Shown: piece by piece, positions 9,275-20,200 of the stretch
Layout: each line of letters starts with the position of its first letter
Position numbering within the stretch: position 1 is the first letter of the stretch
Virus record (IMG/VR): IMGVR_UViG_3300044712_002699
Span: 16,744-80,743 of that record
Source of the DNA: a virus
Direction: 5' to 3' (one strand)
DNA: 64,000 nt
Notes under the pieces: generated by a model
The model's input: only the letters and a program-made list of their open reading frames with translations
Databases searched by the model: none
Told to the model about the DNA's origin: nothing
Position numbers and translations under genes: made by a program

Positions 9275-12200
9275 TAAGCTTCTGGCCCCGGTCCTGACCC
9301 TACCGCGGTGATAAAAAGCGGAGGTCGGTACGACACCGGCCCTAATCTAATATGGTCATAGACAGAGGGCGAGTCAAGAATTTGAGTCTCCCAAACACCG
9401 GGGAGCCAAGTTGGGTCCGGGCCATTCCACCTGTATTCAATATCATACTTGTCATCCGTAACATTCAACATCTCGGAATGCGGGCCAAACATATCGAATA
9501 CAAAGAGAGGTCTAAGAGTAGAATACTCCTCATATGTTACCTCAACACCAACCTTCCCTAATACAGAGAGCGTAAAACCCTCAATCATATTTACTATTAG
9601 ATTCGGGTCGAGTTTTGTGAAAAAAACAACACTATCGGTTCCCGTAGAACTCTGTGTGACGAGACGATTATAATCCCCGAACAACACACTGTAGACGCCA
9701 TCCATCCACAAATCTTCGGAAAATACAAGAGCATCAAGTACTAAATAGTCACCGCTATATGCACCTGCATTTCTGAACCTGACCACTGTGAGTGGCTCAT
9801 ATCCAACTTCTTTACAAGGAATTCCTACGCGACCGAAAGCGTAGAAATACAGCGACCGATCTGGATCAAGGTATTTAGTTACTCCCTCGAAATGCCCCCG
9901 GTTAACATTATCCCACTCCCAGGAACGAATTAACCCCCGCCTGTTTTCAATATCTACCTGGTTCTCGGAGGAGATAGTGATTGAACGAGAAACAGGTTCT
10001 TGTTCTCTTGTAATGGCATTAACTGTTATGCCTCGTACAGACGGCTGAGATTCTCCATCTGAAACAAGTCCGAAAACAACGTCTGCTCTCTCAAGACTTA
10101 CATCTATTCTTTGCCATGCATCCTTAGCAAGATCGGTAAAGTAAAGACTCGGACTTTGATTGAAGGATATTTCCATAGCCTGTCTGAGACAGGAGAGTAA
10201 ATTGTTCTCGCTGGCAGCCTCCCAGGCATTATCCTTGTTCTTAAATTGCCAAATATGCACATCCGTATACTGTGCTATATCTTTCCACGCGCCTGAAATA
10301 AAAATTTTCCACGTCTTCTTGCGATCGAAAGAAAAGGCATAAAAAATAGAACATTGAGGAGGCACGTGTTCAAGAAAAGAAACAGATCGAATCTGAGCAA
10401 TATTGGTAAGATCGATATAATGGGATGATGCAGTAACCGCGGTGGAAACCTGCTTCGGACTCTTTAAATTCCCACCCAAGTCGTAAGATACCATCGTCAA
10501 ACCATTCACAGGAGAAACCATAAGGTGTGTTACGCTCCTCACATTTCCATCTAAATGATCTACGGAGGAGGAAACATCGCCACTACCTGATCCGTCCCCG
10601 GTTATACCTAGAACAAAAAACTCCTGACCGTCTTCCAACCCTATGAGAGAATATTCTTCAACTAAGGTATTATCTACACCAATTCTAATAATCTGTTTAA
10701 CAGTAGAGTCTTCCGTTATGGCGTCTTCAGCCCACTCTTCCCTGATAATTATTTCATTTTCTCGAGCAGCCGACACTGCTGTCAGCGGAGGCCGGGGACG
10801 CCCAGGACCAAGTCTCGTACACCAAAGTTGAGGATACCGCTCCTGCTCACCAGGTACCTGGGACCCGGGGCTCTCCCTAATCCATTCATCGTCAGGTGTT
10901 ACAGTACTATACTTATCCATTATCTCAATAGGATCCATTTTGATAACACGATACTTGTACATCTGCTTTTGACAATTCCACTCAAAATCAACTGACCCAA
11001 CCTTAATGGCTTTCAATGAAATCCCACTATCCGTAGTATAGTACCTTATGCCGTTCACGGGGTCACAGTCATCGGTTGATAAAAACATTGAGGCTCGGTA
11101 ACCATACTGGAAATCAGACCAGTCGGATTTATCGGGAGTAAGGAATACATTATAAGTCCCGCCCAACTCTTGAACTACACCTACTGTCCCGTTGTTTGTA
11201 TCCTCTAAAAGAGGGAGCCTATACCGACCAGGAGCATCCAAAAGAGAGATACCGGATACATCAACCTCAGTAGCGTCAATCTCTAAAACAGGATCAATTA
11301 CATCAGCATATATTAAATCCCCCTTCAGGGCATCGTAACTTAATTGATAAGAGGCTTTCACTGAATATTTTGAGAGATGAATATCAACCGAACCCATAAA
11401 CTCCGCTTCCAAATAAACATTACTACCGGTGTCGGGATCTGCATAAGGTATGCGGAGTAAATCATTCCCGTCAGGTTCTTCCGCAGCCAAAAACATCTTA
11501 CCTTTATAGTTTCTTCCGTTACTTACCTGGTACAACCAATCCCGTTGGTTAGACCCCAAAAAGATGTTATATTTCCGTTCCTCGAAAACCCCCTCTCCCA
11601 ATGCTTCTATCAAATCTGTGGGCCTTAAAAAATGGTGTTGGTAATGAAAAACCGGCAAATGAAGATACTGGGGATTATCCCACTCACCTCCGCTCTGACT
11701 CAACCAATCGGCTTCTACATAATAGGTATCATCGAGTTCTTTGTCATAAAAAGCATTTCCGTAGTGATCGATAAAGAAACCTCTGGGAGCAGAGTCAGGA
11801 TTCCCTAATGGTATATTTTGTTTGTAAAAATCATTCGTCTTAACCGACTCGATCCTATGTCCCTTGGTTCCTGTATAAGGGTCTTCAGAGGTTTTAAATA
11901 CCCAAGAGAATGACCCTAAGGAATAAAGAGCTACGGGAAACTCTGTCCTCGGGTTTGTAGAGCCGGGAGAGGGATCCATACCTGAATTATTGTAGTAGGA
12001 TAGCGCAGCCCACGTTGGTCTTAAAAACATCTTACCGGGATAGTCTGCATGAACGAGAGACCACTCTGACTTTAGAGTAGCAATAGCCGTATCATATCGC
12101 GTAGTGTAGGCATCAAAGTATTCGTAACCTAATGACAATCCCCTAAGATACTTAAAATCAAAAAGAATAACAGGTCTATACGAATCTTGAGGAAGTTTGA

Positions 12201-14259
12201 GCCTTAATAACTCTACAGAGATTGGCTCAAAACCAATATCCTCGGTTGCTCCGGTGCCTCCAGTAAATATGATGTCATTATCTTGTCCTAGACTTAATCG
12301 TGGATCACTTCCCTCTAGTATCTTTGCTGACGTTATTCGGTATGTAGTATCTCCTGTGTAGGAGTTAACAACTGTTTCTACTGAGAGAGTCGCCTGCCCA
12401 ACATACTTGGCATTGATTGCACTTTGACCGGCCTGTATGTGCGGGAACCAGTCCTTATCCGGATCCTCTGTCGCGTCTACAAGAAAAAGAACTCCTTCAT
12501 AGTTTGTCTCCAAACCAAGTTCCGACCAATTTCTAATCCCTGAAATATATATGTTGTAAGTACTGGACTCAAAAATGGAACTCTGGATTAATCCTGTGAG
12601 ATCCTTCGTGAGCGGGACTCGAAAATAGAATGACGTTCTTTTAAGGGTCAAACCCTTTGCCACAACTCGATAGCCGTCAACCTCAGTCCAAGGAGCCTCA
12701 TCATTAAAGACAATTTCATTGTTGTCATCAACAGTTAACCGGGGATCTCCTGAATACTTATTATTGAAGATTACTCGGGCAATACCAGTGCCATCCTCAG
12801 ACATAATGATACGAGCACTTGTCAAATAGATGGCATGTAAGGATTGATCGATTCCATACTTAAGAGGGAAAACCTCTTTAAGCTTAACCGTAGAAGTTAC
12901 CGGGACTCCCTCCTCGGTCTTATAAGGATCTATTTGACTCGAGTACCAAAAACCCGACCTCTCCTTGAAGAACTCCGTATTCATTACAAAATCAGTTTTT
13001 GGATCGGTTAAGAAAAGGTTTCCCTTAATACCCTCTCCAAAGAGCTGATCCCACGCCTTTTGATCCGACGCCAAGTAAATATTGTAATCCCCCGTCACTA
13101 AAGTTTCATAGGAAAACCTTGGAGTAGTGTAGCGCGCAGCGTGTAGGCAGGGTCTATAATGAAACACTGAAAGTAGGTTCGATAAACCGTCAACATTAAC
13201 GACAGTGCCCCCTATAACTCGAGTGGGTTGTTTGTTGTCTACAAAAATTAACTCCCCGTATGAATGCGGGTCATCGGGTGCGGCCCAATTAAGACGATCT
13301 CCCTCCACGTCTCTCACAATTTTACAGTAATTACAGAGATGCCCTGTAACCGTACTGTCATAAGGAGATACGACAGTTCGGAAAGCCATTGAAACCTCTC
13401 CAATATAAAGAGCATCGAGGTAAATGCCGCTTCCTATGTAGCGAGGGAATAAGAGAGGATCCCCCGTGTCGTAATCCTTATCAATAAACAACATTTGACC
13501 CTTATACAGGGGGTTTACGAGATCCCACTCAGACTGATTTGATGCTATATATACTCGATAGTTATGAGGAGCCGCTGGCAAAGATTGCACCTCAAACGTT
13601 TTTGTGGGATCATAAAAAAGCGGTTTTCTAAATCTAGAAAAACTAACATTCAGATACAAGTATTCAGAAGGAGTAGGAATTCCGGCCACGGGAATAGTAG
13701 CGCCTGGGTTAAGATCCTCATAAATAATGGTATCATTGTCAACTCTAATATTCGTTAAGTAAGGATCAGTTATAACCACTGAATAAGACATCTCCGTCTG
13801 ACCTAAGTAACGGGCATTTATTGTAACATTTGCCATTCTCAATGCAAAGAGAATCCTACTTTCCGACACAGGTATTCTCAACATATTTGTCGGATAGTTG
13901 GGAAACATCTTCGACAAAAACATCTGTCCACTTAGATAACCCCACCCCTGTTGGTCAGCCGCCAGATAAAGGTACCACTCCCCCGGTTCCGACGCCTTTA
14001 TCTCCTTGATCGTCCAAAGGCTTGTGTACTCGTTCTCTTCGAACTCAAGGGGATAGCTGACCTCACCAATACCAAGCTTCAGAGTTAAGCGATGAAAATA
14101 CACCGCAGTATTTCCTATAGTCTTAGGAGGTCTAGTCTCATCATCAAAATATAAAACGTGATCTCCGTCAACAACTATTGGATAAATTGCCTCCAGATTC
14201 TTCGCTTCCGGCTTCTGTATTGTGTTATCTAAGATCGTTATTGTGGGTGTTACAGGCAT
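9274..14259 (-). CDS. Giant module-A repeat protein (1661 aa)
   Basis: The N-terminal two thirds (to about residue 1100) is a tandem array of seven module A copies. Cores include LAADQQGWGYLSGQMFL, YIASNQSEWDLVNPLYKG and IFLGSNQRDWLYQVSNG. Copies are separated by a second conserved block of the form A-x-Y-[LVM]-G ... I-x-E-G-S-D-P-R-L ... N-x-I-x-F. The C-terminal third differs and contains a phage-structural-looking phrase (FSFDRKKTWKIFISG, about 1290-1310) and a final beta-rich domain. There is no signal peptide, so it is not obviously secreted. The ATG at 14259 is 1 nt after the 4329-aa gene's stop. Likely a virion fibre or adhesin. Confidence 0.8.
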   Translation of the reverse strand: MPVTPTITILDNTIQKPEAKNLEAIYPIVVDGDHVLYFDDETRPPKTIGNTAVYFHRLTLKLGIGEVSYPLEFEENEYTSLWTIKEIKASEPGEWYLYLAADQQGWGYLSGQMFLSKMFPNYPTNMLRIPVSESRILFALRMANVTINARYLGQTEMSYSVVITDPYLTNIRVDNDTIIYEDLNPGATIPVAGIPTPSEYLYLNVSFSRFRKPLFYDPTKTFEVQSLPAAPHNYRVYIASNQSEWDLVNPLYKGQMLFIDKDYDTGDPLLFPRYIGSGIYLDALYIGEVSMAFRTVVSPYDSTVTGHLCNYCKIVRDVEGDRLNWAAPDDPHSYGELIFVDNKQPTRVIGGTVVNVDGLSNLLSVFHYRPCLHAARYTTPRFSYETLVTGDYNIYLASDQKAWDQLFGEGIKGNLFLTDPKTDFVMNTEFFKERSGFWYSSQIDPYKTEEGVPVTSTVKLKEVFPLKYGIDQSLHAIYLTSARIIMSEDGTGIARVIFNNKYSGDPRLTVDDNNEIVFNDEAPWTEVDGYRVVAKGLTLKRTSFYFRVPLTKDLTGLIQSSIFESSTYNIYISGIRNWSELGLETNYEGVLFLVDATEDPDKDWFPHIQAGQSAINAKYVGQATLSVETVVNSYTGDTTYRITSAKILEGSDPRLSLGQDNDIIFTGGTGATEDIGFEPISVELLRLKLPQDSYRPVILFDFKYLRGLSLGYEYFDAYTTRYDTAIATLKSEWSLVHADYPGKMFLRPTWAALSYYNNSGMDPSPGSTNPRTEFPVALYSLGSFSWVFKTSEDPYTGTKGHRIESVKTNDFYKQNIPLGNPDSAPRGFFIDHYGNAFYDKELDDTYYVEADWLSQSGGEWDNPQYLHLPVFHYQHHFLRPTDLIEALGEGVFEERKYNIFLGSNQRDWLYQVSNGRNYKGKMFLAAEEPDGNDLLRIPYADPDTGSNVYLEAEFMGSVDIHLSKYSVKASYQLSYDALKGDLIYADVIDPVLEIDATEVDVSGISLLDAPGRYRLPLLEDTNNGTVGVVQELGGTYNVFLTPDKSDWSDFQYGYRASMFLSTDDCDPVNGIRYYTTDSGISLKAIKVGSVDFEWNCQKQMYKYRVIKMDPIEIMDKYSTVTPDDEWIRESPGSQVPGEQERYPQLWCTRLGPGRPRPPLTAVSAARENEIIIREEWAEDAITEDSTVKQIIRIGVDNTLVEEYSLIGLEDGQEFFVLGITGDGSGSGDVSSSVDHLDGNVRSVTHLMVSPVNGLTMVSYDLGGNLKSPKQVSTAVTASSHYIDLTNIAQIRSVSFLEHVPPQCSIFYAFSFDRKKTWKIFISGAWKDIAQYTDVHIWQFKNKDNAWEAASENNLLSCLRQAMEISFNQSPSLYFTDLAKDAWQRIDVSLERADVVFGLVSDGESQPSVRGITVNAITREQEPVSRSITISSENQVDIENRRGLIRSWEWDNVNRGHFEGVTKYLDPDRSLYFYAFGRVGIPCKEVGYEPLTVVRFRNAGAYSGDYLVLDALVFSEDLWMDGVYSVLFGDYNRLVTQSSTGTDSVVFFTKLDPNLIVNMIEGFTLSVLGKVGVEVTYEEYSTLRPLFVFDMFGPHSEMLNVTDDKYDIEYRWNGPDPTWLPGVWETQILDSPSVYDHIRLGPVSYRPPLFITAVGSGPGPEA

Positions 14260-14260
14260 A

Positions 14261-17200
14261 TTACCCCTGCTCTTCGCTCTCTACCGGATGAAAAAGAAAC
14301 GTTAGAGAACTAATAACTGGCTCCGGAACTATCTGGAGTGTTTTATTCGAGACCACAGCATTGCTCTTAACTACAACCTTCGCAATAATACTATCTCCAA
14401 GATTAACTTGCCGCTGCCCAATTCTACCGCTGTTGTCGGTGACTTTGAACATTTTGATCCGACTATTCATAAGATCATCTAAACCAATTTCCTGTGTCAG
14501 TAAAAAGGAAGCATTATCTATCACAGGAGGAGGCTGACCCGAAACAAAATACTCATCCAAATCAATAGTATAGTCTAGACACCAACTGGTTATCTGTATG
14601 ACACAATCCTTATTATTCAGATCAGGCGGAAGAATGAACTGCAGTTCGAGATAAATCGGCTTCCCTTCCGCGTAAATAGGCAACATTACAGCCCCGATAT
14701 AAACCTCCCCTCCCGAGAAGAAGGAACGGATTCCCGAGTCTGGAACGACTGTTTCAGTGGCTATTGGGTTGGTTCCAGATACCACAGTACTCCCAAATCC
14801 AGAAAATTTACTCTCCGGCTGAGATTCGCTTGCTCTAAAATAAGTCACCTGGACTCGGCCTACTTTCCATGCCTGAACTTGCTCGCTACCTATGTAAGAG
14901 GTGAGAATATCCCCAACAGTGTTAGGCTCGGCTTGACATAAAAAGAGAGAGCCAATATAGTCCAAACTTAGATCTTCCCATCCAAGTTCCATAGAAGAAA
15001 CATACACATTATAAATCCCCTCCAAGAACTCATCAACTACGCTGATCTGACTTGTTAATGGATCAAAGAATAGGGGTTTTCCGTTTCCATCCGAATAAGA
15101 CCACGACATACCCAAAAGAACGACCTCTGTGGCCCGTATCGTCTTTTTCCAATTGTCCTCATCAACATATCTAAGGCTATTATCAGAAACAATCCTTAGA
15201 TAGTCCGAGCCCTCAAGTATCTGCGCTGCCCCTGGATATACTTGTTCTAGGCTTTGAGAAGGCCCATACCTCAGTATAACTTTTCCAACACACCACGACC
15301 TAACCTCAGTAGTCTCAAAGAAACCGCTCCAACTCTTCTCACCAGATTTGTCGGGTGGTGACATGCTGAGAAATGCAGCATCCGAAAAACTCATCCAACG
15401 AACGTCTGGTACCGTTCTATAGATATAATATATACCAGCGTCAACCCTTTCGGCAGCAGGAAAGTGAGTTTCGTAACCGGGTAACGAAAGGGCTAGTGGC
15501 TTATCCTCAAATAATAACAAAACTTTACCTACTAATAATGGATTCACGCGATCCCCGTACTCATTGTACGGACTGCTACCACTATATACTGCAGCCCCGT
15601 CACTAAGGCAGTGATGTTCAAACTGTGGTAATCTCTCTTCCCAATACAAATCTTCCGAACTTTCTCCCACCTTGAGTTGAATATCGCTCCCAGGAAAAAC
15701 ATCAAAAATATAATTACCGTAGTTGCTAGTTAAGGTAAGTTCCTTCGTAGTCGAGACGCGTCCTATACACAGAGCCTTTGCAAGAGTTATGGAAGAATCA
15801 AGAACATATTCCCCCTCAAAGAGAGACGGACTTTCTGAAGACAAAAATAGTTGGCCTGAAAAATCCTGCCAAGATGGATCACTAGGCGCTAAATAGAGAT
15901 AGTAAGCCAACCCAGGGTCTATCTTAGTAACTTCTGGGTATCCACCTATAAGCCTTAGAGGATTTCTAAACTTACCAACGCCTGATCTAAGAGACTTAAT
16001 ACTGGAGTCAACGCACGTCCCTGATACCTCTTTAGGCCCCGGTCCTCTCAACAACAAGTCCCCGTCTTCTGTGACAAAAATGATATAAAACGTAAAATTA
16101 TCAACTAAATAAAACTCTTTACTCAATCCCTCAACAACAACGGGAGATGTCCAACTGTGGGTTGGTACATCCGAAAGGGTAAGAAAAGAGAAGCCAAACT
16201 GCTCCATCTTTTGTCTCCGAAGACTTGACAGTTGACCGACATACCCGAGAACAATCCTGTGCTTCGTTAGGTTACGGACCACAATCTCCCAATCCCTAAT
16301 ATCCGACAATGAATAGTGACCCCCAGGAACGGTTCTATCGAGATCAGGATATATCCCTATTGTAGCATCCTCGTCCTGGCTAACCGTTGGGTCAATAAAA
16401 ATTTCAGGCATCAACTCTGCCTTACTTGTTATCCAACTAGCAGCAACAGATTCCCCCACCTTACAAGTCCCAATCTTGAAGGCTGAACAAAGTTGAGGAT
16501 AATTCCACCAGGAAAAAGACGTAGCCTCTGGTGCCGTCAAATAGATATAACCATATTGATCCGGCTCTGCCTGTGATAAAAATATTCGCCCATCATAGCC
16601 CACAATGTTGGTAGCATCATACTCTGACCCAGCATCGCTGGTTTCTGTAGTAATGTTATAAAAAAAGTTCTCATCCGCCATTTGGTAGATATAGTAAACC
16701 CCATCTTTCATGTCTACTTGCTTGGCAAAAGCAGCCTTATTCCACCTATCAAATTCAACGACTTGGAGTGGATTAAATGTATCAGACGAATACTGGGTCT
16801 CTTCTACAGAGTCTGTTAAATATTGAGGAAGACAGAAAGGAACACCCTCAGAGGTCACCAGTGTACCTAAGGATGTGTCTTCCGGGCTCCCCACCACTAT
16901 TGAATTAGCGGTTTCAGTTCGTTGGACATTTATCAAAGGACTCTTACCAAGATTTACCTCTTTCATCTGAACCTCAACAACTCCTACTAATTTAGAGGTA
17001 ACCTCCCTCTCATAATACTCTATTCCCTTTATATCAAATTCAGTGATATCAATAATATTGGCTCTATTTACTCCTCCAATACGAGCACTAGGCACCGCAG
17101 TAAGATAACCCACGGCACTCCCATCCCATGTCAGTAAGTACTTATGACCTTGTAAAATATCATACCGCATCCAATCAGACCAAACATCAATTTCAGTTCC

Positions 17201-20200
17201 ACTCATAGTGAACCCGCTAACTCCTCCAAAAGTAACTCTTATTTTGGGAGGGCTTGTTAGGAACCCATAAGTGTCTTGGTCTCTATATCCAAAGTGTGCT
17301 TGATTAAGAGAAAAGTCCTGATCCTGATAAGGTCGAGAAAACCGAAATCGTATATAGTTTCCGCTTGTAGTAAAATCCACAAACCTTCGAAATGTTCCTG
17401 AAACAGAGTCCCATCCATTTATACTGTCTGCGGATGTAAGGGTTGATTCCTCTTCCTCGAGAATATCTTTAACTTCGATACGAGTTATATCAGCAGACGC
17501 TGATGGAGAATAGAGCCCGTAACCGGAGACTGAATCCAGATGGGCCTCGCTGGCACCTCCTTTATAATACGTAGCCTCCTTAGACCCCCGGTTACCTATA
17601 GACAGACCCTCAGTATACAGTTGTAACCTCGACATCGCCTCTTCAGTAGGAATTGTTACCCAATCTGACCACACTGACTCTGATCCTAAATCTAAGAATA
17701 GAGACGTATCTTGCCCCTCGTTGAAAGTGATCTGAGCCACAACTGGGTCTTCAATAGGTGGAGTATTAAATGCCCCCCATTCACCCACCCACACTTCAGA
17801 AATTAAAAGAGGCTCTTGTGCCAGGGGAGGGATAGTAAACTTAAATCTCACAACCTTAAACTCTTCTCTTGTGAAAATGTTTTGTACACAAGAAATAGTC
17901 TTATTTGTGGAGGGCGTATAGATTTGACGTGAAAACTCAGTAACGACAGAACCACCCTTCTTAGATTCAATACTAACGACATCACCATAAGTGTAAGTAT
18001 CAAAAGACTCAGAGGGCTCATCAGTAGCAGCATTAGCAGCCGATCCAAAATAAAAAACTCTTGGTTCGGGACAGAAATTTCCTATTCCGTACCCGTCCCA
18101 CGAAAGAAGATAAGTCTTATAAGCCCAACCAGTGTCTGGCCCAGGAAAAGCATACGAAATCCAGTCTGACCAAACGGTTGTTGTAGTTCGCGGATCAATT
18201 ACCACGGACGATTGTCCGCTAAACGTTACCCTTCTGACCAGTCCGGGAGTAGAAGTAAAGTTATGGCTCCAACTATACTCTGCGACACCAAAGAAACAGT
18301 TATAAATATTTGCTGGAACTATTGATCCGGGAGGGACGGAGAATTGAAAGCGTATACGGGAAAAACTCGAGTACATGTTTAGGGCTCGTCTTATTAGAAC
18401 CGGCTCAGATGAATTAAATTCGCTGTTAACAATGTTCGCTCTGAAGACTGTTCTTGCCTGACTGCTTTCTTCTACCTGAATCTCCGAGACGTCAAGTTTT
18501 TTAGTCGTATTCCCTGAACTGTTCCGGTATGCTTCTCCCACATCATCTTTGTTAAGGAGCCCGTATCCATCCCAAGAGATGAGGTAGTCATAAGAGGTAT
18601 TAACAGAATAGTCTAACCAATCGGTCCACACCTCTGTTTTGCCGACTGACGCGTCTAACACATACTGTGATCCCCCCGAAAAAGTTAGGGGTAATTTTCC
18701 TGTATAGAAGACGTAATTATAGTTTCGTTGCCCAAAATAAGCCTGGTTAATAATCGCGTAGCCCTTAGTGGACCCGCAGGGCAAGGAAAACTTGAATCTA
18801 ACTCGATCAGAATCCTTAACAAAGGACACAACTTGTCTTACATGACACGCCGAGGCCGAGGACGCCGTCAGAGTATCGTAGTGACAAGACGCCGTGTCAG
18901 TCCCATCAAATGCCTCGACTTCAGAGAACGTACTGTACGTATAAGACGATTCAGAGAGTCTCGGTACGTCTTCTGAGGCTTGATTTGAATTTGATTCAAA
19001 AAACGTAGTCAAGAAATCTGAACTAAACCCGAAATCTACAGCCGATCCATCAAAGGCTAATAAATACTCAATATCCTCTGATATATCAAAATCTACCCAA
19101 TCCGACCACACCGATGATCCTGGACTAATCTGTAATCCCTCGTTTGAGGAAAACGTCACTTGGGATTTTAGGGGATCAGGAGCAAAAGCGTAAGACCCGC
19201 TCAGCTGTCCAAAGTAACACTGAGACAGAGAAAAATCGGTCACAGAACTAGTGGGACAAGAAAACAAGAATCTGATTCGAGAAGCCGCTTCTCTGGGTCT
19301 AATCACGATACGAAACTCGGTATTCCTTGATACAATGTCTTTAGAAATAAACAGTGTACTCAATCGATCAGGAAGTGTGGACGAACTAGTTTCAAAAAGT
19401 TGAAATTCATTGAATGATATAGAATACGAATACCACCGGGCACTAGCATAGAAGCGGTAGTATCTGTAAGCCGTAGTATTATTAAAAGTCAGAACGGCAA
19501 ACTCAGGATAGTTACCCAGAGATGGATTAAAATACGTAGTGCTGTACAGGTTAACCCAGTTCGAATTATCATTTGATCCCTGTATTGCAAAGTCTCTTGG
19601 GGCGTAGTAGGAGCCACCAATCATATATCTAATCTTAGTGACAACTCTTGCATTGCCTGACCCGAGATCTATCTTCGTCCAATAAGGCGCTGAACCACTT
19701 ATTGGATTTGATGTCGTAGTATTATCATCATAGACTCGATAAGCATAATTAGAACCATCAGACTGAGAAACAACGGCAGGAGATGGAGATGAGTTAGCGT
19801 ACATGCCCACATTGATTCTCCCCACTAAGTCCTGATTATCACTATACTCAAACCCACCCACTACCGGTAAATTATAGAAGTTATCATAATCACCGCCAGG
19901 AAATTCTGCTGAATCAACCCCCCACACACCCGATTTTTTGAAAGCATACCTGTAAACACCTCCGGCTATACTACTTCTGTGCCCAAGATATCCTCCCTCA
20001 TAAGAAACCATATAGGTCTTACCTTTTTGAATGCTAAATGTCCCCCAATCTGTCCAAGATGAACGAAGGTCTCCTATTAACTGTTTTCCACTACTACCCG
20101 AAAATGTGAGTTGGATTTTTGAAGGGGTCGAAGCAAAATGGTAATTAGTCCCAGGGGCCACTTCTCCAAAATAACAAGAAGTGAGGAGCATAGGCGACGC

